64,000 bases of DNA from Kutzneria sp044547355 (GTDB lineage: Bacteria > Actinomycetota > Actinomycetes > Mycobacteriales > Pseudonocardiaceae): positions 1 through 64,000 of the forward strand of contig NZ_JBIUAG010000031.1 in assembly GCF_044547355.1 (NCBI RefSeq), read 5' to 3'. Below, one piece after another: positions 16,438-25,160 of this stretch. The translations under genes and the position numbers were made by a program. The notes under the pieces were generated by a model. It did not search any database and was not told the origin of the DNA. It saw only the letters and a program-made list of their open reading frames with translations. Each line of letters opens with the position of its first letter. Position 1 is the stretch's first letter.

Positions 16438-17811
16438 ATGGACGACGTGAGGACCCGGCTGGCGAGCATCGTCGGGGACGGGAACTTCCTGGCCGGCGCG
16501 GAGATCCCCGAGGACTACGGCCGCGACGAGGACCTGACCGGCCGGCCGCAGCTCCCGGCGTACGTCGCGAAACCGGGCAGCGCCAAGGAAGTCGCGGAGC
16601 TGCTGACGACGGCGGCCGAGCACGGGGTGCCGGTGACCGCACGGGGATCGGGCACCGGGATCTCCGGCGCGGCCCGGCCGGTGGCCGGTGGGCTGGTGGT
16701 GTCGTTCGAGCGGATGAACGCCGTGCTGGAGATCGACACCGGCAACCACGTCGCCGTCGTGCAGCCGGGAGTGACGGTGGCCGAGCTGGACGCCCGCGCC
16801 GCCGAGCACGGGCTGACCTACCCGGTCCGGCCCGGCGAGCTCAGCGGCAGCCTCGGCGGCAACGTCGCCACCAACGCCGGCGGCATGCGGGCGGTCAAGT
16901 ACGGCGTGACCCGCGACAACGTGCTCGGCCTTGAGGCGGCGCTGCCGACCGGGGAGGTCATCCGCACCGGCGGCAAGGTGGCCAAGTCGTCCAGCGGCTA
17001 CGACCTGACCCAGCTGATCATCGGCTCCGAGGGCACGCTGGCCCTGGTCACCGAGGTGATCGTCAAGCTACGGCCGCGGCTGCCGCACGGCGCCACCGTG
17101 CTCGCCCCGTTCGGCGACTTCGGCCAGGTGATGGCGGCCGTGCCGGAGATCGTCGCCAGCGGCGTCGGGCCGCACATCCTGGAGTACATCGACGCCGCGA
17201 CCATGGCCGCCATTGTCGACCGGGAGGGCCTCGACCTCGGCGTGCCGGCCGAGATCCGCGCCGCCTGCGACGCGTACCTGGTGGTGGCGCTGGAGAGCCG
17301 CGACGACCGGCGGCTGGCCGAGGACGTCGAGACCACCGGCGAACTGCTCTCGGGGCTCGGCGCGACCGAGGTCTACGTGCTGGACGGCGGCGCGGCCCGG
17401 CGACTGATCGAGGCCCGGGAGAAAGCGTTCTGGGTGGTCAAGGCCGTCGGCTGCGACGACACCATCGACGCCGTGGTGCCGCGGACCGAGATGCCCCGGT
17501 TCATCGCCGCCGCCCAGGAACTGGCCCGGGCCGCCGGCGGCGACGCCCTGGGCTGCGGCCACGCCGGCGACGGCAACGTCCACCTGGCCATCCGCTGCCC
17601 CGACCCGGCGATCCGCAAGAAGCTGTTCACCGAGATCCTCGCGTACGCCGTCGAGCTCGGCGGCCAGATCTCCGGCGAGCACGGCCTGGGCCGGGCCAAG
17701 ACCGGCTACTTCACCGAGCTGGCCGACCCCGCCCGCATCGCCCTCATGCGCCGCATCAAGCACGCCTTCGACCCCACCGGCATCCTCAACCCCGGAGTCC
17801 TCTTCCCCTGA
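16438..17811 (+). CDS. FAD-linked oxidase, glycolate/D-lactate dehydrogenase type
   Basis: A 457-residue VAO-family flavoenzyme that probably oxidises a 2-hydroxy acid such as glycolate or D-lactate. The N-terminal FAD-binding PCMH domain has PVTARGSGTGISGAARPVAGGLVVSF and GELSGSLGGNVATNAGGMRAVKYG. The C-terminal domain carries CGHAGDGNVHLAI and SGEHGLGRAKTGYF, where the His residues are expected at the active site. ATG at 16438 follows GAAGAGGCG; an upstream in-frame start at 16321 would read through the palindrome and is rejected. A terminator-like palindrome separates it from convergent pheT. Confidence 0.9.
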   Translation: MDDVRTRLASIVGDGNFLAGAEIPEDYGRDEDLTGRPQLPAYVAKPGSAKEVAELLTTAAEHGVPVTARGSGTGISGAARPVAGGLVVSFERMNAVLEIDTGNHVAVVQPGVTVAELDARAAEHGLTYPVRPGELSGSLGGNVATNAGGMRAVKYGVTRDNVLGLEAALPTGEVIRTGGKVAKSSSGYDLTQLIIGSEGTLALVTEVIVKLRPRLPHGATVLAPFGDFGQVMAAVPEIVASGVGPHILEYIDAATMAAIVDREGLDLGVPAEIRAACDAYLVVALESRDDRRLAEDVETTGELLSGLGATEVYVLDGGAARRLIEAREKAFWVVKAVGCDDTIDAVVPRTEMPRFIAAAQELARAAGGDALGCGHAGDGNVHLAIRCPDPAIRKKLFTEILAYAVELGGQISGEHGLGRAKTGYFTELADPARIALMRRIKHAFDPTGILNPGVLFP

Positions 17812-17874
17812 CGCCCCTCACGGCGCCTTCCTTGCACCCCACGCCAGGAACGGCCCCGCCACAACACGGCAGCG

Positions 17875-17931
17875 AGTGTAGGAAGGGGGCTTTCCTCCAC
17901 TTGGAGTGGAGGAAAGCCCCCTTCCTACACT
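17875..17931. terminator. Perfect 27-bp-arm palindrome between convergent genes
   Basis: Arms 17875-17901 and 17905-17931 are perfectly complementary with a TGG loop. It lies between the 3' ends of the FAD oxidase (+) and pheT (-), the ideal place for a bidirectional terminator. Same core as the elements at 4600, 48651 and 52979. Confidence 0.75.
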
Positions 17932-17955
17932 TCTGACGGCGCGAAAACCGGGGGG

Positions 17956-20433
17956 TCAGGCGCGGAGGGTGGCGCCGTGGTTGGAGCCGGCGGCGGCGAC
18001 CGCGGCGTCGCGGGCGGCGGTGGCCTCCTCGACGGTGAGGGTGCGGTCGGGGGCCCGGAAGCGCAGGGCGTAGGCCAGGGAGCGCTTGCCCTCGCCGAGC
18101 TGCTCGCCGGTGTAGACGTCGAACAGCCGGATGTCCTCCAGCAGCTCGCCGCCGCCGGAGCGCAGGGCCGAGGCGACGTCGGCCACCGGCACGGCGGCGT
18201 CGACGACCAGGGCCACGTCCAGCAGCACCGGCGGGTAGGGCGAGACCACCGGCACCGGCCGGCGGTCGGCCAGCGGCAGGGCGTCCAGGTCGATCTCCAT
18301 GGCGCAGGTCCGCTTGGGCAGCCCCAGCTTCTCCACGACGGCCGGGTGCAGCTCGCCGGCGTGGCCGACGGGCCAGCCGCCGACCCGCAGCTCGGCGCAG
18401 CGGCCGGGGTGCCACGGCGCGAGGTCGGAGGCGACGACGGTGAGCTCGACGCCCCAGGCGTGCGCGATGGTCCGCGCGGCCTCGACGGCGTCGGCCCACG
18501 AGGCCTCCCGGCCCTTGCCCCACCAGCCGGCCTGCTCCCGGTGGCCGGCCAGCACGACGGCGGCGTGCAGCGGCTGGTTGGGCAGCGACGCCTCCAGCTG
18601 ACCCAGCTCCTCGTCGGTGGGACGGCCGGCGACGCCGACCTCCGGCACCGGGGTGGGCTGGGCCTTGGGCAGCACGACCTGTCCGATGTGGAACAGCGCC
18701 AGGTCCCGCTGGCCACGGGAAACGTTGCGGCGCAACATGTCCAGCATGTTGGGCAGCAGCGTGGTGGCCAGCTCGGGGTGGTCGGCCTCCAGCGGGTTGA
18801 GCACCTTCACGGTGGTGCGCCGCACGTCGTCGGCGTCCAGGCCGAAGTCGTCCCAGACGGTGGTGGCCACGAACGGGAACGGCAGCACCTCGGCGTAGCC
18901 GGCCTCGGCCAGCGCCCGGGACGCGGCCCGGCGGCGGCGCTGCGCCTCGGTCAGGCCCCGCTGCGGCGGCGCGGGCGGCAGCTCGGACGGGATGGTGTGG
19001 TACCCCTCCAGCCGCAGCACCTCCTCCACCAGGTCGGCCGGCTGGATGAGGTCGGGCCGCCACGGCGGCGGGGTGGCGATGACAAACGTGCGGCCGTCGT
19101 CGCTGGTGGTGACCTCGACGCCGCAGCCGATCTGGCCGAGCCGCCGCGCGGTGACGCCGCGGGCGTAGCGCACGCCGGCCACCCGGTCGGGCATGTCGAT
19201 CGGCATGGACACCGGGGACGGCAGGATCGGGTTGCCGACGTCGGTGCGGCCGGGGCGGATGCTGCCCTCGCCGAACTCGTCGAGCAGCTTGGCCGCGCGG
19301 TCCAGGGCGGCCGCGGCCACCACCGGGTCGACCGAGCGCTCGAACCGGCGCGAGGCCTCGCTGGGCAGCTTGTGCCGGCGGGCGGTGCGGGCGATCGAGG
19401 CCGGCTCCCAGTTGGCCGCCTCCAGCAGGATGTCGGTGCTGGTCTCGCCGACCTCGGTGGACGCGCCGCCCATCACGCCGGCCAGCGACACCGGGCCGCT
19501 GTCGTCGCAGATGACCAGGTCGTCGGTGGACAGGGTGCGCTCGATGTCGTCGAGGGTGCGCAGCTTCTCGCCCTCCTGGGCGCGCCGCACCACCAGCGTG
19601 CCCTGGAGCTTGGCGGCGTCGAAGGCGTGCAGCGGCTGGCCGGTCTCCAGCATCACGTAGTTGGTGACGTCGACCGGCAGCGAGATGGAGCGGATGCCGG
19701 CCAGCATCAGCCGGCGGCGCATCCAGAACGGGGTCGGGGCCTTGGTGTCCACGCCGGTCACCCGGCGGGCCACGAAGCGACGGCAGCCCTCCTCGTCCTG
19801 CACGTCGACCGGCCACACCTCGTTGTCGGTGGCGCGCACGTCGGCGCCGGCCGGGTCGCCGAAGGGCAGGTCGAAGGCGCAGGCCAGGTCCCGGCCGAGG
19901 CCGCGGACCGACAGCGCGTAGCCGCGGTCGGGCGTGATCGACAGCTCCAGCACGGCGTCGTCGAGGCCGAGGATCGGCTTGGCGTCGTCACCGGGGCTGG
20001 CGGTGCCGGGCGGCAGCACCAGGATGCCGGTGTGGTCGTCGCCAAGGCCCAGCTCCTTGACCGAGCAGATCATGCCCTCGCTGGTCTTGCCGTAGGTCTT
20101 GCGCGCGCCGATCTCGAAGCCGCCGGGCAGCACCGCGCCGGGCAGGGCCACCACGACCAGGTCGCCCTCGACGAAGTTGCGGGCGCCGCAGACGATGCCC
20201 TGGATGCGGTCCTCGTCCACCTCGACCTGGCAGTACCGGATCGGCTTCTTGAACTCGGTGAGCTCCTCGATCTCCACCACCAGGCCGACCACCAGCGGGC
20301 CGTCCACGGGGTCGAGCCGCTCCACGGCCTCGACCTCGTGGCCGATCCGGATCAGCGCCTCGGCCACGTCCTCGGGCGTGGTCTCCTCGGGCAGCGGCAG
20401 GTGCTCGGCGAGCCAGCTGACAGGAATGCGCAC
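17956..20433 (-). CDS. pheT: Phenylalanyl-tRNA synthetase beta subunit
   Basis: Large subunit of the (alpha-beta)2 class II enzyme charging tRNA-Phe. The 825 residues follow the bacterial layout: N-terminal tRNA-binding OB domain (IRYCQVEVDEDRIQGIVCGARNF), B3/B4 editing domain, B5 domain (FVIATPPPWRPDLIQPADLVEEVLRLEGY), catalytic-like domain, and C-terminal FDX-ACB domain (YPPVLLDVALVVDAAVPVADV...FDVYTGEQLGEGKRSLAYALRFRAPDRTLT). ATG start 5 bp after the pheS stop. Confidence 0.96.
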   Translation of the reverse strand: MRIPVSWLAEHLPLPEETTPEDVAEALIRIGHEVEAVERLDPVDGPLVVGLVVEIEELTEFKKPIRYCQVEVDEDRIQGIVCGARNFVEGDLVVVALPGAVLPGGFEIGARKTYGKTSEGMICSVKELGLGDDHTGILVLPPGTASPGDDAKPILGLDDAVLELSITPDRGYALSVRGLGRDLACAFDLPFGDPAGADVRATDNEVWPVDVQDEEGCRRFVARRVTGVDTKAPTPFWMRRRLMLAGIRSISLPVDVTNYVMLETGQPLHAFDAAKLQGTLVVRRAQEGEKLRTLDDIERTLSTDDLVICDDSGPVSLAGVMGGASTEVGETSTDILLEAANWEPASIARTARRHKLPSEASRRFERSVDPVVAAAALDRAAKLLDEFGEGSIRPGRTDVGNPILPSPVSMPIDMPDRVAGVRYARGVTARRLGQIGCGVEVTTSDDGRTFVIATPPPWRPDLIQPADLVEEVLRLEGYHTIPSELPPAPPQRGLTEAQRRRRAASRALAEAGYAEVLPFPFVATTVWDDFGLDADDVRRTTVKVLNPLEADHPELATTLLPNMLDMLRRNVSRGQRDLALFHIGQVVLPKAQPTPVPEVGVAGRPTDEELGQLEASLPNQPLHAAVVLAGHREQAGWWGKGREASWADAVEAARTIAHAWGVELTVVASDLAPWHPGRCAELRVGGWPVGHAGELHPAVVEKLGLPKRTCAMEIDLDALPLADRRPVPVVSPYPPVLLDVALVVDAAVPVADVASALRSGGGELLEDIRLFDVYTGEQLGEGKRSLAYALRFRAPDRTLTVEEATAARDAAVAAAGSNHGATLRA

Positions 20434-20438
20434 GGGAC

Positions 20439-21506
20439 TCAGAACTCCGTTCCGAAGGGCGAGGTGAAGCGGACATCGCCCTCGACCATGTCACGCATGT
20501 CGGGGATGCCGTTGCGGAACTGCAGCGTGCGCTCCAGGCCCATGCCGAACGCGAAGCCCGAGTACACCTCGGGGTCCACGCCGGTGGCCCGCAGCACGTT
20601 GGGGTTGACCATGCCGCAGCCGCCCCACTCGACCCAGCCCGCGCCGCCCTTCTTCTGCGGGAACCACACGTCCACCTCGGCCGAGGGCTCGGTGAACGGG
20701 AAGAAGGAGGGTCGCAGCCGGGTCTTGGAGTCGGCGCCGAACATGGCCCGGGCGAACGCGTCCAGCGTGCCCTTGAGGTGGGCCATGGTGATGCCCTTGT
20801 CCACGACCAGGCCCTCGACCTGGTGGAAGACCGGGGTGTGGGTCGAGTCCAGCTCGTCGGTCCGGTAGGTGCGGCCGGGGCACACGATGTAGACCGGCAG
20901 CGGCCGGTTGAGCAGGGTGCGGATCTGCACCGGCGAGGTCTGGGTGCGCAGCACCAGGCCGGAGTTCTCCGGCGCGATGTAGAAGGTGTCCTGCATGGTG
21001 CGGGCCGGGTGGTCCTTGCTCGTGTTGAGCGCGTCGAAGTTGAACCACTCGGTCTCGACCTCGGGCCCCTCGGCGACCTCGTAGCCCATGCCGACGAACA
21101 CGTCGCCGATGCGCTCGGCCAACGTGGTCAGCGGGTGCCGGGCCCCGGGCGCGATCCGGTCCCACGGCAGCGTCACGTCGACCGTCTCGGTCAGCAGCAC
21201 CTGGCGGTTGCGCTCGGCCTCCAGCGCCGACTTGCGCTCGTCGAAGGCGGCCTTGATCTCGGCCTGCGCCTCGTTCACCCGCTTGCCGGCCTCCGACCGG
21301 GCGGCCGGCGGCAGCGCGCCGATCTCCCGGCGCGCGGTGAGCAGCGGCGACCGGTCGCCGAGGTGCGCGGGCCGCACCGCGGCCAGCTGGTCGAGGTCGG
21401 CGGCTTCGGCGAACGCCTCGTGCGCCTGTTCGACCGCGGCCTTCAGCGTCTCCGGCGCGAGTGCCGCGACCTGCTTGGGGTCGAAAGGATCGTTGACTCC
21501 GGACAT
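20439..21506 (-). CDS. pheS: Phenylalanyl-tRNA synthetase alpha subunit
   Basis: Catalytic subunit of PheRS, 355 residues, with the N-terminal coiled-coil arm and class II motifs: motif 2 segment RTQTSPVQIRTLLN...CPGRTYRTDELDSTHTPVFHQVEG and motif 3 GMGLERTLQFRNGIPDMRDM. The alanine of the Phe-pocket region is read from GFAFGMG. It is the partner of the gene 5 bp downstream. ATG at 21506. Confidence 0.96.
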   Translation of the reverse strand: MSGVNDPFDPKQVAALAPETLKAAVEQAHEAFAEAADLDQLAAVRPAHLGDRSPLLTARREIGALPPAARSEAGKRVNEAQAEIKAAFDERKSALEAERNRQVLLTETVDVTLPWDRIAPGARHPLTTLAERIGDVFVGMGYEVAEGPEVETEWFNFDALNTSKDHPARTMQDTFYIAPENSGLVLRTQTSPVQIRTLLNRPLPVYIVCPGRTYRTDELDSTHTPVFHQVEGLVVDKGITMAHLKGTLDAFARAMFGADSKTRLRPSFFPFTEPSAEVDVWFPQKKGGAGWVEWGGCGMVNPNVLRATGVDPEVYSGFAFGMGLERTLQFRNGIPDMRDMVEGDVRFTSPFGTEF

Positions 21507-21584
21507 GGTCGCCTGACAACTCCTGGGGCTGGCTTCATGCGGGTGGTGAACAGACCGATCCTACGGGGTCGGACTGAAACGATT

Positions 21585-22397
21585 TCACGCGGAGCGCTGC
21601 ACCCGGGCCGAGGTGTAGAGACAGACGGCCGCGGCGGTGGCGAGGTTAAGGCTTTCCGCCTGACCGTGGATGGGCACCCGCAGCGCGCTGTCGGTCCGCT
21701 CCAGCAGGTCGGCCGGCAGGCCGTGGGCCTCGCTGCCGAACACCCAGGCCGTCGGCCCGGTCAGCTCGCCGGCCCGTTCGGCCTGGTCCAGGTCCCGCTC
21801 CGCGTAGCCGTCGGCGGCGACCAGGCGCAGCCCGGCGTCGCGGCAGGCGGCCAGCACCGCCTCGGTGTCCCGCGAGCGGGCGACCGGGAGGTGGAACAGG
21901 CTGCCGGTGGAGGCCCGCACGCACTTGCCGTTGTGCGGGTCGACGGTGGCCCCGGCCAGCAGCACGGCGTCCGCGCCGGCGGCGTCGGCCACCCGCAGCA
22001 CCGTGCCGGCGTTGCCCGGATCGGCCACCCCGACCAGCACCGCCACCAGGAGCGGCGCTCCCTTCAAGGCGTCCTGGACCGATTGGTCGACCAGGTCGCA
22101 GACGGCGATGATGCCCTGCGGCGACACCGTCTCGGACAGGCCGTCGGCCGCCTTGTCGGTGACTTCGCTCACCGGCACGCGCTGTTCGTCGGCCTGGTCG
22201 AGCAGTTCGGCGTTGCGCTGCGCGGCGATGGCCGTGACGAACACCTCGTGCACCCGGCCGTGACCGACGCGGGCCCAGGCCAGCGCCTCACGCACGGCCT
22301 GCGCGCCCTCGGCCAGGAAGCGACCGTCCTTGTCGCGTCCGGCCCGCCGGGTCAGCTGGCGGGCGGCGGCGACCCGGGGCGTGCGTTCGGTGAACAC
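21585..22397 (-). CDS. SpoU/TrmH-family RNA 2'-O-methyltransferase
   Basis: SPOUT-fold SAM-dependent enzyme modifying rRNA or tRNA ribose. The roughly 270 residues have an N-terminal substrate-binding domain (RFLAEGAQAVREALA) and the three knot motifs: VADPGNAGTVLRVADAAGADAVLL, WVFGSEAHGLP and VPIHGQAESLNLATAAAVCLY. I start it at the GTG at 22397; a CTG at 22433 overlapping the rplT stop is possible. It sits between rplT and pheS, a position usual in actinobacteria. Confidence 0.9.
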   Translation of the reverse strand: MFTERTPRVAAARQLTRRAGRDKDGRFLAEGAQAVREALAWARVGHGRVHEVFVTAIAAQRNAELLDQADEQRVPVSEVTDKAADGLSETVSPQGIIAVCDLVDQSVQDALKGAPLLVAVLVGVADPGNAGTVLRVADAAGADAVLLAGATVDPHNGKCVRASTGSLFHLPVARSRDTEAVLAACRDAGLRLVAADGYAERDLDQAERAGELTGPTAWVFGSEAHGLPADLLERTDSALRVPIHGQAESLNLATAAAVCLYTSARVQRSA

Positions 22398-22429
22398 CCC
22401 GGCCCCGGATCGCGCCGACGAGACCTTGC

Positions 22430-22810
22430 TCAGCCCTGGCTCACCGGGGTCTGGGCCGGCACGTTCTTGCGGGCCAGCTCGACCAGCGCGGTGAACGCGT
22501 CGGCGTCGTTGACGGCCAGCTCGGCCAGGATCTTGCGGTCCACCTCGACACCCGCGACCTTGAGGCCCTGGATGAAGCGGTTGTAGGTCATGCCGTTCTG
22601 GCGCGCGGCCGCGTTGATACGCGTGATCCACAGCTGCCGGAAGTCGCCCTTGCGGGCACGACGGTCCCGGTAGGCGTAGTTGAGCGAGTGGAGCACCTGC
22701 TCCTTGGCCTTGCGGTACAGCCGGGAGCGCTGGCCGCGGTAGCCGCTGGCGAGCTCCAGGGTCGTGCGGCGCTTCTTCTGGGCGTTGACCGCCCGCTTGA
22801 CGCGTGCCAC
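22430..22810 (-). CDS. rplT: 50S ribosomal protein L20
   Basis: Binds 23S rRNA early in 50S assembly. The 126 residues start MARVKRAVNAQKKRRTTLE and contain ASGYRGQRSRLYRKAKEQVLHSLNYAYRDRRARKGDFRQLWI, the near-invariant L20 core. The tail AQTPVSQG is longer than in many homologues. Third gene of infC-rpmI-rplT. Confidence 0.97.
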   Translation of the reverse strand: MARVKRAVNAQKKRRTTLELASGYRGQRSRLYRKAKEQVLHSLNYAYRDRRARKGDFRQLWITRINAAARQNGMTYNRFIQGLKVAGVEVDRKILAELAVNDADAFTALVELARKNVPAQTPVSQG

Positions 22811-22880
22811 TGGTTCATCCTGTCAATCTCATGGGGGTGTTCGGGGCACCCCGGGTCTTCGTAGGGGACAGCAGCTCGCG

Positions 22881-23075
22881 TCAGATACCGAGCATCTTCT
22901 TCATACGCGCGACGTCGGGCTTGGCGACCTGCTTGTCGCCGGCGTAGCGGCGGGTCAGCTTGCTGGACTTCTTCTCCAGCAGGTGGCGCTTGCCGGTGCC
23001 CTCCCGCAGGAGCTTGCCCTTGCCGGTCACCTTCACGCGCTTGGAGATGCCGCTGTGCGTCTTGTTCTTGGGCAT
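22881..23075 (-). CDS. rpmI: 50S ribosomal protein L35
   Basis: A 64-residue basic ribosomal protein: MPKNKTHSGISKRVKVTG, then HLLEKKSSKLTRRYAGDKQV and the C-terminal KKMLGI. Full length for the family. Lies between infC and rplT with 70-75 bp gaps, as expected for this operon. Confidence 0.97.
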   Translation of the reverse strand: MPKNKTHSGISKRVKVTGKGKLLREGTGKRHLLEKKSSKLTRRYAGDKQVAKPDVARMKKMLGI

Positions 23076-23148
23076 TGTCGTCCTCGTTGTCGTACCGCCG
23101 CCCGGCTTGGGCGGCGGTGCGTCGTCGTACCTCGGGGGTTCCCGGGTA

Positions 23149-23754
23149 TCACTCCTGCTCGGAGCCGGTCTCCGGGGCGGTGGCCTTGATCGGCCGGGTC
23201 TTGCTGCTCTTGTGCGGCGCCAACACCATGATCATGTTGCGGCCGTCCTGCTTGGCGCTGGACTCCACGAAGCCCAGCTCGTTCACGTCCTCGGCCAGCC
23301 GCTGCAACAGCCGGAAGCCGAGCTCCGGCCGGGACTGCTCGCGGCCGCGGAACATGATGGTGACCTTGACCTTGTGCCCGTGCTCGAGGAAGCGAACCAC
23401 GTGGTTCTTCTTCGTCTCGTAGTCGTGCGGGTCGATCTTCGGCCGGAGCTTCTGCTCCTTGATCACCGTGAGCTGCTGGTTGCGCCGCGACTCGCGGGCC
23501 TTCTGCGCGCTCTCGTACTTGTACTTGCCGTAGTCCATGAGCTTGCAGACCGGCGGGCGGGCCTGCGGGGCGACCTCAACGAGGTCCAGATCCGCTTCCA
23601 CGGCGAGCCGGAGGGCGTCCTCGATGCGGACGATGCCCACCTGTTCACCATTGGGCCCGACGAGCCGGACCTCGGGCACCCGAATGCGGTCGTTGATACG
23701 GGCCTCGGGTGCGGAGGTGGGGCCTCCACGGTCTCGACTAGAGGGAGCTGTCAT
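23149..23754 (-). CDS. infC: Translation initiation factor IF-3
   Basis: Controls start-codon and initiator-tRNA fidelity on the 30S subunit. The 201-residue protein has the N-domain (RINDRIRVPEVRLVGPNGEQVGIV...DLDLVEVAPQARPPVCKLMDYGKYKYE) and the C-domain (LRPKIDPHDYETKKNHVVRFLEHGHKVKVTIMFRGRE). ATG at 23754 adds a 17-residue extension before the conserved ARINDRIR. Preceded by a 200-bp leader with two strong stem-loops, so regulation in the leader is likely. Confidence 0.97.
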   Translation of the reverse strand: MTAPSSRDRGGPTSAPEARINDRIRVPEVRLVGPNGEQVGIVRIEDALRLAVEADLDLVEVAPQARPPVCKLMDYGKYKYESAQKARESRRNQQLTVIKEQKLRPKIDPHDYETKKNHVVRFLEHGHKVKVTIMFRGREQSRPELGFRLLQRLAEDVNELGFVESSAKQDGRNMIMVLAPHKSSKTRPIKATAPETGSEQE

Positions 23755-23794
23755 GCACGTCCTTCAGTTGCCTGGGTGCGCCAGAAACGGCAAC

Positions 23795-23856
23795 GGCCCC
23801 ACATGTCCGTGACATGCGGGGCCCGCTTCCTTCCGATCGCCCGACCTGAGTCGGGC
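23795..23856 (-). promoter_or_regulatory. infC leader stem-loops (candidate attenuator)
   Basis: In the infC 5' region, transcribed on the minus strand, the first hairpin is GCCCGAC/GTCGGGC (23850-23856 with 23839-23845, 4-nt loop). It is followed by a longer one of 13-bp arms, GACATGCGGGGCC with GGCCCCACATGTC (23795-23823, one mismatch, 3-nt loop), ending about 40 bp before the ATG. The placement suggests a leader control element such as r-protein feedback or attenuation. No poly-U run follows, so the mechanism is open. Confidence 0.5.
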
Positions 23857-23982
23857 TGCTCCGACCCGTCTCAGGGCCGGAGGACCGGACCCGGCTGCCT
23901 GCTGGCGGCTCGGGTGGGAGCGGGGCTCCACTTGCCGCCCCCGCACATACGGGGGCTGGTCGCACGTGTAAGGGTAGCAGAC

Positions 23983-24333
23983 GTGACGGAACTGCCCGAA
24001 ATCGACGCCCCGCAGCTGCGTGAGCTGGCCGCCGTGCCCAGTGTGGAGATCATCAGCCGGGCCGCGGTGATGCTGCTCTCGGCCGCCGCCGAACGCCTCG
24101 GCCTGGCCGACACCGAGCCCGAGTCCAGCCCCCACCGCGACCTGGACGAGGCCCGCCGGCTGATCACCGCGCTGGCCGGCCTGATCACCGCCTCCGCCGA
24201 GTACCTCGGCCCGCACGCCGGCCCCCTGCGCGACGGCCTCCAGGCCGTGCAGCGGGCGTTCCGCGAGGGCTCCGCCGTCCCCGACGACCCCGGCCAGGGC
24301 CCCGGCGAAAAGTACACCGGCCCCGTCTACTGA
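23983..24333 (+). CDS. DUF1844-type conserved protein
   Basis: A 116-residue acidic, mostly helical protein of unknown function. VEIISRAAVMLLSAAAERLGL and the later DLDEARRLITALAGLI resemble the short DUF1844 proteins found beside infC in actinobacteria. GTG start at 23983; the frame runs far upstream over the infC leader but has no coding character there. Divergent from infC and ends at a hairpin shared with the RiPP-cluster methyltransferase. Confidence 0.75.
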   Translation: MTELPEIDAPQLRELAAVPSVEIISRAAVMLLSAAAERLGLADTEPESSPHRDLDEARRLITALAGLITASAEYLGPHAGPLRDGLQAVQRAFREGSAVPDDPGQGPGEKYTGPVY

Positions 24334-24340
24334 CCATGGC

Positions 24341-24381
24341 GAAGGGGCCCTTCCCGACACCGGACATCGGAAGGGCCCTTC
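24341..24381. terminator. Hairpin between convergent genes
   Basis: GAAGGGGCCCTTCC and GGAAGGGCCCTTC form a 13-bp stem, with one extra G, around a 13-nt loop. It begins 7 bp after the DUF1844 stop and reaches the stop of the convergent methyltransferase, so it can terminate both. It lacks the CTCCACTC core of the palindrome family. Confidence 0.6.
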
Positions 24382-25138
24382 ACAGCATCCGGCTGGTTCG
24401 GGTGGCGGTGACCAAACAGGTGCGGAACCGCAGGGGAAAGGCACCGCCGAGGGCGTCGATGTCGCGGGCAACGGCCGAGAGCAGCCCGTCCAGGCGATCG
24501 GAGGGAAGCTTGCGATAGCCGCTGATCGTCTGGACGAGGTCGAGCCACTCCGCTGTGGTGTAGTCGCGGGTCCAGTCCCAGGACAGCGTGACGCTCGGCG
24601 TGAACAGTCCGGTGTGATCGAGCCCCCACGCGGCTTCGGAGAGGACCGGGACGGGGTACTCCGGCTGCTTGAGCTCGTCCATCAGTTCCGGAGCCAGTTC
24701 TCGGTAGCTGGCCCGGAGCGCCGCGTTGAGTTCGGCCGGCTGCTCGGCGAAGTTCCAGATCAGGCCGATCCGGCCGCCGGGCACGAGGGCGTTGGCTGCC
24801 TTCCGCGGTCCCTCGACCGGATCGACCCAGTGCCAGGCCTGAGCGCAGACGAGCAGGTCGAACCGACGTTGCGGTGTCGGCCAGCGCTCGAACGTCGTCG
24901 TCTCCACGTCGATCCCGTGGTCGCGCGCGAAGGCGGCCATGCGCTCGTCGGGCTCCACGCCGGTGACCTCGCAGCCCCGGGCCTGGAACAGTCGCGACGC
25001 GATGCCGGTGCCGCATCCGACGTCGACGACCCGCAGCGGGCGGGCCCCGACGAGCTCGTCCACGAGCGCACCGGGATAACCGGGACGGGCCCGGTCGTAG
25101 CGGGGCGCGTCGACGCCGAAGGACCGCCCACCGGACAT
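24380..25138 (-). CDS. Class I SAM-dependent methyltransferase of the RiPP cluster
   Basis: A 252-residue Rossmann-fold methyltransferase (type 11). Motif I is VVDVGCGTGIASRLF near residues 37-51, then GVEPDERMAAFA, and FDLLVCAQAWHWVDP as motif II/III, a pattern common in small-molecule methyltransferases. It starts 22 bp after the first P450 stop and is the last gene of the minus-strand biosynthetic run. I infer methylation of the peptide product, perhaps an N-, O- or S-methylation; the acceptor cannot be read from sequence. Confidence 0.85.
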   Translation of the reverse strand: MSGGRSFGVDAPRYDRARPGYPGALVDELVGARPLRVVDVGCGTGIASRLFQARGCEVTGVEPDERMAAFARDHGIDVETTTFERWPTPQRRFDLLVCAQAWHWVDPVEGPRKAANALVPGGRIGLIWNFAEQPAELNAALRASYRELAPELMDELKQPEYPVPVLSEAAWGLDHTGLFTPSVTLSWDWTRDYTTAEWLDLVQTISGYRKLPSDRLDGLLSAVARDIDALGGAFPLRFRTCLVTATRTSRML

Positions 25139-25160
25139 GAGTCCCCCTCAGAATCCAGCC

